From: Engraulis encrasicolus
Taxonomy: Eukaryota; Chordata; Actinopteri; Clupeiformes; Engraulidae
Length of the DNA stretch: 64,000 bases
Direction of reading: 5' to 3'
Assembly: GCF_034702125.1 (NCBI RefSeq)
Contig: NC_085876.1
Span: 29,798,079-29,862,078 of the forward strand
The notes below the pieces were generated by a model. That model did no database searches, was not told the DNA's origin, and worked only from the letters and a program-made list of their open reading frames with translations. Positions 1-14,386 of the stretch are shown in pieces. Made by a program: the position numbers and the translations under genes. Position 1 is the first letter of the stretch. Each line of letters starts with the position of its first letter.

Positions 1-68
1 AATAAGCAATGAGAGAGGTGACTGATTCAACATTGCTCAACAATGCTTTCCATTCTTGCCATTTGAAG

Positions 69-1644
69 GCTCGAGAGATGACTATAGCACAGCTGAAGGA
101 CAAGCTCTATCGGGTAAGGAACCAATGCAACACCTTTGGTGGGAGGGGTGTACTTCATTCATTCATTCATTCATTCATTCATTCATTCATTCATTCATTC
201 ATTCATTCATTCATGTACTTATTCACTCACTTATTCATTTATGACCCACTTTGACCATTTACCACCCTGTTTCTGCCCTCCAATACCAAGACATTGGCCC
301 TTGACCTCTTCCAATCCTGTGTCTCCTATGTGTAGGCGTCGGGTGGTGGTGACGAGGGCTCGGTGTCTGAGCTCCTCCAGGAGTTGCAGGAGGTGCGTGA
401 GGAGGCCTCCTCCACCAAAGAGGAGCTCAACAGCTACCGGGAGCGCAGCGAGAAGCTTCAAGAGGAGGTGCAGCAGAGGGACGCCTCCATCAGCCAACTA
501 CAGCAGGAGGTGCACAGGCTGCAGACAACACTGGCCACGGTAATCAGCTATCAATTAACTAAATTATCAGCTACTAGCTTCTGACAACACTGGCACGGTA
601 ATCAGCTACCACTAGCTATCAATTTACGAGGTTATCAACTGCTACCTACTGACAACACTGGCCACGGTAATCAGCTACCACTAGCTCTCAATTAACTAAG
701 TTATCAGCTACTACCTACTGAATAACTATCAGTTAGCTAAGTAATCAGGTTTTTTTTTCACAAAGCGTGGAATATCTGTAACGTGAATTGACCAAAAACC
801 GTATCAGTAAGTTAGTGTTATGGTTTTTTTTCACAAAACGTGAAATATCTGTAACGTGAATTGACCAAAAACCGTATCAGTAAGTTAGTGTTATGGTGCA
901 AGTTTGGTGCTGGCGCAAGGTTGCCGTCGGCTTTGTCCAAGCGGTCCTGCATGACCCTTGAACCTCTCAAGAGTGAATGAGAGAGAGAAAGAACAAATCG
1001 GAAGTGCTCCTTTTCTCCCCCGTTCATTTCTATGAGTTTTCTTAAGTGTTTCTTAAGTGTTTTCTTAAGTGTTTCGTACAATCTTCTATGACAGTCCTAA
1101 CTACTACCTGCTAATAAGCTACCAAAATAACTACTATCACAATTTATTAACAACATTTCTGTGCTTTTCCCACCTCTGCCCAGTTGGAGGAGCGACAGGC
1201 TGATGAAGCCAGGCAGGCCCTCAAGTCTCCACCACAAGGTCTGAAATCTCCACCACACAGCCTCAAATCCCCACCGCAACAGCAGAAGAAATCGCAGCAG
1301 CAGCATCCGCCTCCTTCGCAGCCAAAGAGAAAGGGAAGCAAGCCGGAACAGAAGGGTAAAGGAGGCAGCAGCAGCGGTGGCGATGGAGGAGGAGGAGTAG
1401 GGAAGGACAAGCCCCCTCTCTCCAGGAAGAGTTCTGCTGCCGCACTGTCCGAGAGATCCCTCTCCACCTCCTCCTCCAACGGCACCGGAAGCCGGCGTTC
1501 AAGCGGCGCGCCTCAGGACATGTGTGCTGACGCGGCTACGCAGACGGATCTGATGCCTACGGACACTACCTCTTCCACTCCAGGGATGTCCCAAGCATCG
1601 GCCTCAGAGGAGGTGAGGGGTTGATAGATTGGCTGATAGATTGG

Positions 1645-1686
<42 letters not shown>

Positions 1687-4600
1687 AGCATCTAGCTGGT
1701 CCCACAAGATCCAATGATAGCTGCTAGCTTGGAACTAGAATTAGCATCACCAGACAAAGAGAACAGCTTTAACCCCTTAACGCAGAGCCTATGTTATAAC
1801 CTCACCAAAATTGCTATGGCTATATCTTAATCTGTTACTTAAGGCTCTCTGTACTGTCATAACAGTATTGTTATGATGTAGTTGAGTATTTTCAGCGAGT
1901 AGTGAATAGGCCCGCCGGCGACCCCATCTGCAGTAAGAGGCTACAGAGCTGATTATTTCCACTGGGGTCTGCAGGTGGCGGAGGTGATCGGCGAGTACCA
2001 GGAGAAGATCGTGCAGATGCAGGAGCTCCACGCAGCCGAGATCATGGACATGGAGACCCGGCACATCTCCGAGAGCGACGCCCTCCGAAGGGATGTACAG
2101 GTGTTGGAGGATGAGTGCAAAACCCTCAAGGCCGTCATCGACAAACTACGGTCCAGCTCAGAGGTACACGACTATAAAATGCACTATATATCCCCTATTA
2201 TGATTGTAACACATGATGTATATTAGATGAAGGCAGACAATTGACAAATTAAGCTCTGGCTGGGAGGTAGGCAGCACAACTACTGTGTAAGGGTCAAAGA
2301 CATTTTTGGGTGCTCCGACGGGAGGTGGCGCAACGACATCTAATGCCCATAAATTAATTAGTAATTGGCATTTGATAGGCTGCAATGAATATGCTTCTTA
2401 TGTAGTCCACTAAAACCAAACAAAACAAAAAGAAAATCCATACAATTGTGGCACTTGCTGTCTTTTTGACGTCCTGACGTGTGCTAGGCAAGGGTTGACC
2501 TTAACTCAGACTAATACAGTAGTAGTCAGGGCCCTGCCGTGGCCAACCGGTGGGGCACTCCCCATGCGGCTGACCCGGGTTCGATTCCTGGCCCGGGTCC
2601 TTTACCGACCCCTCCTCGCCTCTCTCCCAATTCGCTTCCTGTCCACCTCTGAAACTGTCTTATCAAATAAAGTCAAAAAAGACCAACAAAAAAAATCTAA
2701 AATAATAAAATGAAATTCAGTAGTCAGTTATTTAGCACTGCGCAGTGAATTATTATTCAGCATCCATCCTCTTGATTACATTGATATTTTAGCGCCATGG
2801 TTATGGCTGGTGCAACGTTTCATTTCTGACGAACAGCAACTGTGTTATGTTGTTCCCCTCTTGCCCAAGGGGCTCATTGTGTAGAACAGGCTGTGCAGCA
2901 GAGTGTTGGTGTGTTGTAGTGTCTGCATGGCAGAGTGTGTCTGTGGCAAATTATTGATCATCAGCCAGCCTGTTCTGTGGCCTGCATTCTAATAGGGTGT
3001 ATGTGTGTGTGTGTGTGGCGCTATGAAAAACAGGCTGACTGGTCAGACCACCTATCCTCCTTTTTTATGTTTTACTAAATGATCATCTGAACTGTATTGG
3101 ATAGATCTGATAGAACTGCATTTGATAACTGTGTTTCTCTCTCTTTTGTCTTTCCAGGCAATGTCGTCCAGGCAAGAGCAGAGTGTCGGACCTCAATTCA
3201 AAGATGGATACACTAGTGGTGAGCACTTCCAGAGTTCAGTGTTTTGTGTAGTGCCAGGATCTTCTTCTCTTCTCTTCTCTTCTCTTCTCTTCTCTTCTCT
3301 TCTCTTCTCTTCTCTTCTCTTCTCTTCTCTTCTCTCCTCTTCTCTCCTCTTCTCTCCTCTTCTCTCCTCTTCTCTCCTCTCCTCTCCTCTCCTCTCCTCT
3401 CCTCTCCTCTCCTCTTCTCTTCTCTTCTCTTCTCTTCTATGTCCATGTAATAACATTAAGATGGAGTCAGTTATCAGGACGTTTTGAAGACAATAATGAA
3501 TTTGAATTTGTTAGCCTTTAGTTGGGATACTCACTCATTTGTCATGAATGGTACTTGGTTGACCATGACGCGTTCAGTGTGTGTAGTCTGTCTTGGTTGC
3601 CTATTTTGGTGACTTCACCAATTAAACCTCCACTTACAGTACAGTACACATTTTCTTGTCCTCACGATTGTAAATAATTGTAAAACTTCCAGACATCAGT
3701 TCTAACTGGTCCTGTTCTCAACAGACAGCAGTTCTAACTAGTCCTGTTCTAATCATATTCCAGACAGCAGTTCTAACTAGTCCTGTTCTAATCATATTCC
3801 AGACAGCAGTTCTAACTAGTCCTGTTCTAAACTCATTCCAGACAGCAGTTCTAACTAGTCCTGTTCTAATTGTATTCCAGACAGCAGTTCTAACTAGTCC
3901 TGTTCTAATCGTATTCCAGACAGCAGTTCTAACTAGTCCTGTTCTAATTGTATTCCAGACAGCAGTTCTAACTAGTCCTGTTCTAATCATATTCCAGACA
4001 GCAGTTCTAACTAGTCCTGTTCTAATCTCATTCCAGACAGCAGTTCTAACTAGTCCTGTTCTAAACTCATTCCAGACATCAGTTCTAACTAGTCCTGTTC
4101 TTAACAGACATGAATTCTAACTAGGTAGTCCTGTTCTAAACAGACAGCATTTCTAACTAGTCCTGTTCTAAACAGACATCAGTTCTAACTAGTCCTGTTC
4201 TAATCGTATTCCAGACAGCAGTTCAGACTGGAGCCAGCGTACGGGCTTGGAGCATCATCAGGAGATGAGGTCCACACCCGAGGGGGCCCGACGAGACGCA
4301 GAGGGAGACGCACACCTGCCCGACCGGATCAAGGTGAGACAGCGGTGATGTACATTAGTTTAGCTCCATAGTAATTACATGATGATGATGATGTGGATTA
4401 GTTTGGCCCGGTCGTAATTACACATGGGCTCCAGACACTAGCGTTCACTTTGCCCCAGTCGTCATGATATAATATGATGATATTGACTAGTTTACTTAGT
4501 CTTATTTACATATGAGCTTCAGACACTGTAGGCCACAATGACGCATGGTTTCAGTGGTGTAGTCTACGTAGAACGCGGTATACGGAGTATACCCACTTCT

Positions 4601-7600
4601 AAATTTCAGGGATTTCAGTATACCCACTTCAAAAATGCTCAAATATACAGTATACCCACCAGAAAAAAGAAGACTACACCACTGCATGGTTTGCTTCCTA
4701 GTCTCATGAACACACAGTGGTCTTATGAGAATGCATACAGTAGGTGCTGGAAAGGGGGATGCAATGGTGCATTTTTGGGCTCCCTAAAAGAGCTTTTTTT
4801 CAACTTTTACTGCTGACAAATGAGTCGAGTGCAGCAGCAGTAGCATTGTTAAGAAATAAAGAATGAAGAAAAATATGCACCACCACCTTAAAACTTGTTC
4901 CAGCGCTCTTGGGACAATGTGGTGTTCGCTGTCTCAAGACCCTCCTGATTTGTCAGCCACCACTTTCATCACCTACACTTAAATTCACCTCTGCTTTTTG
5001 CCACTGTTTCACAGTCTGCTGTGCAAGGTGCATTAGGAAACATAGATGAATAAACATAGCATAAATACTGGCCTACAAAGGAAAAGTATAGTAACTACAT
5101 GTTTTTTTCATGTTTTGACTTTTTTTGTCAAAATTGAATTTAGATTGAAAATGGTCTTTAATCCAAATGTGTCCTGTTTTAGAGATATTGCTATGTCACA
5201 TTTGCAGTAACAGTTACAGTAGTCACAGTAGTTACAGCTTCAAAGTATTGGTATTGGGGTGGATATTGTAGTACCGTAACTACAATATCCAGCCCAATAC
5301 CAATTCTTTGAAGCCCTTTTTTTTATCAGTTTTGGCATAGTTACTGCATTGTTTCTTTGTAGGGCAGTATGCACCCTATACATCTATACACAAAAGTATA
5401 CACATATGCAGAATAGCAGAGCATAAATAGAGATCTAGAGAATAGAGAATAAACTAATGCAGTCCGCCTACTTGCCTTGCCGTCCTCCACAGAGCTTGTT
5501 GCGTGAGGTGCACCAGGAGGGCATGCAGGTGTTGTCTCTGTCCGAGCTGCCGTTGGGCATGGGTGGCGTAGCGGAGGGGGCCGAGATGGGCGTTGGGGTT
5601 GGTGCCCCTGCCCACCTGATGCCCCCCGGTGCCCTACAGGGCTGGTCTAAGGAGCGCGAGGCTCTACTGGGCACCGTGGAGGCCCTCAAGGGGCTGCTGG
5701 CCAAGATGCAGACGCACACAGAAACACAGGTGAGCACACACACACATACACACACCTGAACACACATGCAGATACACACACACACACACCTGCTGCAGAC
5801 AGACCTACACACACAGACACACACACACAGACCTACACACAGACCTACACACAGACCTACACACACACAACTACACACACAGAGACACACACACAGAGAC
5901 ACACACACACAGACACACACACACAGACACACACACACAGACACACACACACAGACACACACACAGACACACACACACACACACACCTAGTGTAATGCGT
6001 CATCCTTTGTGCGTGCACTGGCGGTCAGACCTATGTTCCAGTGTAATAATTTGTGTGTGTGTGTGTGTGTGTGTCAGGGTGACTGGCGAGCGGATCTTCT
6101 AGGTGCAGTTCAGCAGGTGTTCCAGTGTGAGCGGAACGTGCTCAAGAGCGCCCTCTACAGTCAACTGGAGATGCTGGACACCAGTGACGCAGTCATATAC
6201 CTCAACCAACTGGAACACAGGCTCAAAGAACAGGTACACACATGCTCACAGCAACACGTGTTACACATGTCTCTCCAAACAGGATTCTCTGCAACGGGGA
6301 GGCCATGGGATCGCACTATACATAACTATATATCTATATAACACTAGATTACTAATCAACCTTTATTTACCTACACTTACTGTCTATGTCTAATTGTCTA
6401 TGTTTAATTGTCTATGTCCACACCTAAAGTCTATGTCTATGTCTGCATGGGAAAGTAAGAAATGTAATTTCAATTTTTTTTGTATGACCAGTGCATGTAA
6501 AGAAATTGACAATAAAACTGACTTGACTTGACATATTTACTCTACATTAGGTTTTTAAAAATATCAGTAATGTGATGGGCTTTCCCATACGAACAGCCTT
6601 TGTTCCTGTGCTGTGCAGCTTAACCACAGCATCAATGAACTTAAAACAACCTCAACAGTCTAAATGGCAGAATTTGTTAGAATGTTCACACAAGATTAGA
6701 ATGTTCACAATACTTGAATATTAAAGCGCCAGTCCAATAAAACAGGGTTTCCCACACGTCCTGGAAAACCTGGAAAACCTGGATATTTAGAGATTATATT
6801 TGTCCTGGATTTTTGTCTTGAGCCTGTTTTTTTCACGGTTTTGTTTGTGATATAGCCTACTTTACCCCTGCCCAATCTAGACATGACGATTGAATTTCTC
6901 AACGTTTTCCCACCTATTGATGTATAGGCAATACATATTGTCCACACATACATGAACACAAACACACACAAGTCAGCGAAGTTGCCCACAGTGTTTGGCC
7001 AGGTTGCCATCTTCATGCTTTACGTATGTCTCCCTTCCCGAACAGGACACACAGCACAGGGAGGCCATGGGAGCTCTGCACGCGGCCGACAGGAGCAGTC
7101 TGCTGTCCGAGGTGTCGCAGCTCCGCGCCCAGATGGAACTCCTGGGGGGCACCAGAGAGACCGCCGCCACATCCCCGTTCCCATGGCAACAGGCATCAGG
7201 GGCTTGGGCTGGTCCTGTTTCTGGTCCGGATGTCACCGCTGCTGGTCCTCACCAGCAGGAGCAGGAGAGAGGCAGGACACAAGCCGGCGGACACGCACAG
7301 GCTCCAGGACTGCAGACTGGAGCAACACAGCCTGGACAAATGGCGTCTGGAGGGGTGGTGGTGTCCCCTGGAGATGCACAAACTGCTGTTTCTGGAGGTC
7401 AGGAACATCAACATCAGCATCAGCATCAGCATCAGCTGCTGGAGGAGATGAAGGCGGAGCTGGCCCAGACCAAACTGGAGCTGGAGACCACACTGAAGGC
7501 CCAGCACAAACACCTGAAGGAACTGGACACACTCAGGTACCAGACTTGGGGTGTTTTATTTTGGCCATTACACACTGAATAAGGGCTCTTCCCGAAATGT

Positions 7601-10600
7601 TCATAGGCAAATAAACTGAGAAAAATCTGAAGTGCTGTGCTGTCCTTCGCCTCCTTCATTCATCAATATATTAAGTGGGATTCAGCACCCAGTTATAATC
7701 TGTATTAACGAGTATAGGCGTTAGTGTGAGCGCGTCTCCTGCACTTTATGTGTTTTATTTTGGCTCATTGTATTGTCATTGACGCATGTATTTTGTGTCG
7801 TGTTATGTTGATGTAGGTCTGAGTTGCCCCAGAGGGTGTAACAGCTATGTAGTGCATCATGTGTGCTGGTGTTGTACTTACATCATGAATTTGCTTTAAC
7901 TTATACTTTTGACACCTCTGGTTGTGTTGTGAAAGTCAAGAGAGTTTACTTGTAAGGCGATGGCTTAGACCAAAGCGCTCTTGTGGACATAGTCTGAGTA
8001 CGAAAGTAACAAGGATAACGGCTGAGAGTGCAGTCATTTTATCTTGTCTTTAATATTTGAAAGGGCAATCATGGGTTAGCGGTTAGGGCGTCAGACTTGT
8101 ATCTCAAAGGTTGCCGGTTCGACTCCCGACCTGCCAGGTTGATGGGGGGAGTAATTAACCAATGCTCTCCCCATCCTCCTCCATGACTTTCCCGCCGCAC
8201 TGCTCCCTTGGGACGCCATTGGTGCTGCCCCCTTGCATGGGTGCGGCATAAATGTAGTTTTGTTGTGTGCAGTGTGCATTGAACACTTGTGTGCTGTGTC
8301 ACAATGCCAATGGGAGTTGGAGTTTCCCAGTTGGGCTTTCGCTTTCACTGTAGATTATCAAACCTATTATCCTCAATACTTGTTTGTGATGTGTTCTGTA
8401 GGTCTGAGTTGACCCAGAAGGCTGGTGAGGTGGACTCCCTCAGCGACCGGCTGGCGGAGGAGCAGAGAGGAGCGAGGGAGCTGCAGTGGGCTCTGGAGAA
8501 GGAGAAGTGCCGCTCAGACAAGAAGGAGGAAGGAGAGCGCGAGGAGATGGAGGTAATGCTGACATCATTACTGTATATTGCATTACATTTTATTAAATCA
8601 TATTACAGTATATTACACTACACTACACCTCATTACACTACACTGCGTTACATTACATCATATTACATCAAAGCAACCATCACCTGTCCCCTATCCTCTT
8701 TTGAGTCTTCTGTGTTCCATCCAGATCTTAGACTAGCTCTGTCTGGTGACACCATATAGTGCCGTGCTTGTCTCTCTTCTCACTATCTCTGTCCTTTGTC
8801 CTGCATCAGGACCTGTGACTAGTTCTTAGTGGTTGTTGTTTGTTGTGGTTGTCCCTCGTCTCATCACCCTTTCCCTCATCTTTAGGACCTGAAGCTGGCC
8901 CTGAGTGAGCAGCAGGCGCGCGTGTCAGAGCTGAGCTCCCGTCTGGAGGAGGAGCAGCAGCAGGCGTCTCGGCTGAGGACCCAGAGCCAGGAGACGCAGC
9001 GGCAGCAGGAGGCGCAGCTGGCACAGCAGCACAGCAGGGCGAAAGAGCTGGAGGTCAGTCAATACATCTACATAGGCAGCCCTTAGGTACTAACTACTGT
9101 AATTTACTGTAATGTATCCACTTCTTACTAACTACTGTAATGTATCCACTCCTTACCAACAGCCTCCTTAACTAACTACTGTAATTTACTGTAATGTATC
9201 CACTCCTTACTAACTACTGTAATGTATCCACTCCTTACCAACAGCCTCCTTAACTATTTACTGTACTGTGCTGTAATGTATCCACTCCGGCTTACTAACA
9301 GTCTCCCTAACTAACCACTGTACTGTACTGTATCCACCCTATCTATTGTACTGTAATGTATCTACCCCATCTAACGGCCTCCCTAGCTAACTACAGGCAC
9401 TGTAATTTAATGTGTCCACCCCTTACTAACAGCCTCCCTAACTAACTTCTGTAATTAACTTTGTCCAGCCCTTACTAACGGCTATACTGTACTGTACTGT
9501 ACTGTACTGTACTGTACTGTACTGTACTGTACTGTACTGTAGCCAAGCTAGACTAACTACTGTATTTTCCTGTAATTACCCACCCCTCACTAACAGCCTC
9601 CCTAACTACTGTACTGTACTGTGCCGTATGCAGGTGCAGCTGGAAAGCCAGCAGGCCAGAGCTGATGAACTACAGGGGGCGCTACTGAGGGAGAGGGAGG
9701 TGGGGGCTCAGCTACGTCACCAAGCAGCAGCCAGCAGCCAATCACAGACCAGCACCTCTCCCGCCGCCGCTGCTGCAGACAGCCCAGACGCTGCCTCACC
9801 TGAGGGAGTCACTCGGGCGGAGGAGGGATGCACTCAGGTGAGCACACCCGGACATCATGGCGATACTGATTCCACTTAATAGTAAGGCTGTAACGATATT
9901 GATTCGAACCGAGAAATCGTGATACTCAGAGTCACGATACTGTATCGTGATGTAAGGACGGAGGCAGTATTGTGATACGCCCTTTCAAAGTTTTGTTATC
10001 CTTTAGTCCAGAAAACAACCAAAAGATTCAATATGATAATACTTCCAAGCGTCAAATGAGATACATTTATCGTGTGGTGTATCGAACCGTAGGTCAATAA
10101 TCGTAATACGAATGGAATCGTGAGTGGAGTTTATCGTTACAGCCCTACTTAATATCCAGTATCCAGTATGTGTAGTCTGGCGACTTTATGTAACTGATTC
10201 CCTTGTGCGATTCTTCTCCATGCCAGGTGGAGGCAGCGGTTAGCTCCATGGAGTCCATGCTAGCGTCCATGCAAGCGGAGGTGGAGGTGAAGCAGGGCCG
10301 CGTGGTCCAGCTCCTGGGGGATCTGGAGGCCCAGAGGCTGGAGACGGTACAGCAGGGAGCTCGCTGGAACGCCGAGAGGGCAGACATGGCACAGCGCACT
10401 GCTCAGGACCAACAGGTGGGTTTACATTATATCGTCGCTGCCAGGCAAAAAGCTTGCATCTCCACTTCAGACACTTAGGATAAATGCCTTGAGTCCTACC
10501 CTCTTAATTAAAACTTTCTTGGTCCGTTTTCCCCTTCGTATTTGTGCCAGATTCATGCAGATGCGCAGATGCAGTTCTTGGGTTTTACATTGCCACTGAA

Positions 10601-10716
10601 AACAATCCAGGTTGGTCAGGCCCCAAAGTGCCTGATTTCACATGAAATCATGTTATTCATCTATCCCTCCCCCCCCCCCCCCCCCCTTCTCTCTCCATCT
10701 CTCTCTCTCCATCTCT

Positions 10717-10813
<97 letters not shown>

Positions 10814-13800
10814 TCACCCTCTAGGCCCTTGAGGAGGTGCGTGGGGAGCTGGAGAGGCTTGCTGTGCGTCTGGAGGAGGCTGAGGGCCGTCTGGAGGGCG
10901 AGAGGGAGCGAGGTCAGCGGCTCGAGAGGGAGCGCCAGAGACTACAGGAGAGAGTGGAGGAGCTCAGCCAGGCCGCCGCCAACGCAGCACCCAACCAACA
11001 CACGGTACATTACAATTACACCCAACCAACACACGGTACATTACAATTACACCCAACCAACACACTGTACATTACACTTGCACAACAACCAACCAACACA
11101 TGGTAAACTACACTTACACCCAACCAACACATGGGACATTACACTTACACCCAACCAACACATGGGACATTACACTTACACCCAACCAACCAACACATGG
11201 TACATTACACTTACACCCAACCAACCAACACATGGTACATTACACTTACAGTACACCCAACCAACCAGAACATGGTAAACTACACTTACACCCAACCAGA
11301 ACATGGCACAGAACATTACACTTACACCCAACCAACACATGGTACATTACACGTACGCCCAACCAACACATTGTAAATTACACTTACATCCAACCAATCA
11401 ACACATGATACATTACATTTACACCCAACCAACACATGTCAAACACTTACACCCAACCTAAACCATGGTAAACTGACCTACACCCAACCAACACATGGTA
11501 CATTACACTTACACCCAACCAACTTGCACATGGTACATTACACTTACACCGAACCAACACACGGTACATTACACTTACAAACAACCAAGGCAGGCAAGGC
11601 AAGTTTATTTGTATAGCACATTTCATACACAGTTGCAACTCAATGTGCTTCACAAAATTAACAAATGTAAAAAGAAAGGAAACAGGGAAGAAAGACGGAA
11701 ATAAATTAGAGTCAAAGAACATTTAAAACATTAAGATAAAACATAAGGTAAAAAATAATAATAATAATACCAACACATGGTACATTACACTTACAGTACA
11801 CCCAACACATGGTAACCTACACCTACACCCAACCAACACATGGTACATTACACTTACACCCAACCAACACATGGTACATTACACTTACAGTACACCCAAC
11901 ACATGGTACATTACACTTACAGTACACCCAACACATGGTAAACTACACTTACACCCAACCAACACATAGAACACTACACTTACACCCAACCGACACATGG
12001 AACACTACACTTACACCCAACTAACACATGGTACACTACACTTACACCCAACCAACACATGGTAAATGACACTTACACCCAACCAACACATGGTAAATGA
12101 CACTTACACCCAACCAATACATGGTACATTACACCCAACCTTTTAGTAGAGAAAGTGCGCTCAACTCCGAAAAGTTTCTTACAAGGTCTTTGGGTGCGAG
12201 CAAACAGCAAAGTTCATGTATAGTAAAAAAGATGCACTCCCGGATCAGTCTCTTGCAGTTTTAATACTGGGTTAGCATGGCAGACAGACAGACGTTTCGG
12301 CCTAAGCCTTCTTCAGCGTCTTTGAGACGCTGAAGAAGGCTTAGGCCGAAACGTCTGTCTGTCTGCCATGCTAACCCAGTATTAAAACTGCAAGAGATTG
12401 ATCCGGGAGTGCGGCTTTTTTACTATACATTACACCCAACCAACACATGATACATTACACCCAACCAACATGGTAAATGACACTTACACCCAACCAACAC
12501 GTGGTAAATGACACTTGCACCCAACCAATACATGGTACATTATGTGAGTGTGAGTGTGTGTGTGTCTGTGTCTGTGTTTGTGTTGATGGGACGCCCCTTT
12601 TTTCTTTCCACCCTGTTGTTGGCATGTTGAATGGCTGGTGTGTTTGCACAGTAAATGTAGTTAAATTGTGTGCATGCTAAAGAGCACGGATGCACAGCTG
12701 CAACAGCACTCATAGTATACTGGTGTTCGGAGAAGAAGGCCAGCTTCTGCCTCTAGAAAAAGCTGAGGCTACAGGCAAAGAATCTCACACACAGACAAAG
12801 ACTCGCACAGACCTTTTATCCCAGCACTAGTTGGTCAATTATGTGGTAACAATAAGACCATACAACTGTCGGGAAGAGGTTAGCAGAAGAACAATCGAAG
12901 ATTTATTTTGCAGTATTGTTGACTACTCTCCTACACATAATATAATCAGAAAGGATTAAGTAGGTTTTTTCTTTCCTTTCTCCATAATTGATACTTAAGA
13001 TTTTTAGCATTCCTGACATCTGGGAGCTCAACAACTCATTGAAGTGTAACATTGGAAAAACTGGTAAAGCAGCATAGCTACACCTTTGTACTTCAGTGAA
13101 GTTGTCTGGGTGTGAAAGGTGTGTGTGCGTGCGTGCGTCTGTCTGGGTGTGACAGGTGTGTGCGTACGTGTATGAATGTGCATGTCTGTCTCTCTGTGAG
13201 TGAACAGGTGTGTGTGTGTGTGTGTGTGTGTGTTAGAAGCATGTGGCATTTGACCTAGTGTTTTTGGCTGAGCAAGCAGCTTATGCCTGTGACAGTGTGC
13301 ATACATCATCATTCAAATGTCATTGTGATGAAGTGAATCACATCATGTACAATGATGATGTACTTACAGTACTCACCCCACCTCAGCTCTATGTAATTTT
13401 ATTATATGGTGTGACGTCATCGGTCGAATGCTCCATTCATTTCAATGGGGCTCCCCAACGTTCGCACGTCTGATATTTGAGATAACGGACGGGTTGGTCT
13501 ATATCAGACCGCTGTCAATGGCAACAAGACTTTTCACTGCTAAAGCGACTTCTCAACAAGACTCTAATCAGCTGCTGTGATAGACAACACCTGTTGTCTA
13601 GGCTACCTGTTGCCTAGCGGTGTTCCACAACGGCACTGTTTTGTTTTGCGCAGCAACAATCTGTTGACATGAAAAATTATAATAAACTTAACATTAAATA
13701 AAGAAATGTCCCCGCCATGTGTGAATCATTTAAGTATATCCATATAATAAGCGGGTTAACGTTCGGCGAGTCGGTCGCTTTGTGGAATAGCAGCACTTCA

Positions 13801-14220
13801 GAGAGAACAAGACCCCTCCGCTCCGTGTCGGGGTCTAAAGATTCTCTCTGTCGTGCTGCTATTCCACGGTAGCGACCTTCTCGCCGAACGTTAACCCTTA
13901 CGTAACTGATGTTGTGTGCGTGTGTATGTGTGTCTGCAGGCGTGGCGCGAAGGTGAGATGGGTGAGGTGGTGGGTGGCGACCGCACCAGAGACTGGGTCC
14001 TGCAGCAGAAGAGCGATAACGGCCTGACCATCCACTCCAGCACGCCCTCCATACACGAGCATCACGGCCCCACTGGCACCCCGGCTGCTGTTGCTATAGC
14101 AACGGAGGCCAACATCAGCACCAGTGGCAGCGGAGGAGCCAACATGGACGCTGTGGTGCAAAGACTACAGCTCATCGCCAGCAAGATCAGGGGCATCACC
14201 AGTGACGCCAGCAACAGGTG

Positions 14221-14274
<54 letters not shown>

Positions 14275-14316
14275 CAACAAGATCAGAGGCCTGACCAGTG
14301 ACAACAGCAACAGGTG

Positions 14317-14386
<70 letters not shown>

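Larger units (their letters stand above)
11005..12540 (+). repeat. Donor-junction minisatellite after akap9 exon 10825–11004
   Basis: Dozens of about 31-bp units (cccaaccaacacatg/gtacattacacttaca). The first unit is the exon end itself (CCCAACCAACACACG) with its donor GTACAT. Interrupted by a SINE/LINE-like insert (about 11587–11770) and a long hairpin (12216–12430). Confidence 0.95.

Noticed and set aside
69..113. First akap9 exon with firm confidence
   Set aside because: Borders ttgaag/ and cgg/gtaagg and the sequence [12 protein letters not shown] fit and keep frame, but 15 codons next to the window edge cannot be confirmed. Kept only as tentative.
3676..4214. Regular spaced repeats resembling a CRISPR array
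   Set aside because: The repeats are contiguous with no unique spacers, in a eukaryotic intron; a minisatellite. The same applies to 11005–12540 and 19037–19775.
5733..6000. Long Cys/Val and His/Thr open frames over dinucleotide repeats (also 14222, 17891, 22324, 34902, 60419, 61153, 62190)
   Set aside because: Dinucleotide repeats have no stops in several frames; these are not genes.
8117..8127. Functional tRNA genes from box B-like sequences (also 2579, 31100, 35318, 50770)
   Set aside because: The cloverleaf cannot be completed and each is followed by a SINE body; they are retroposons.
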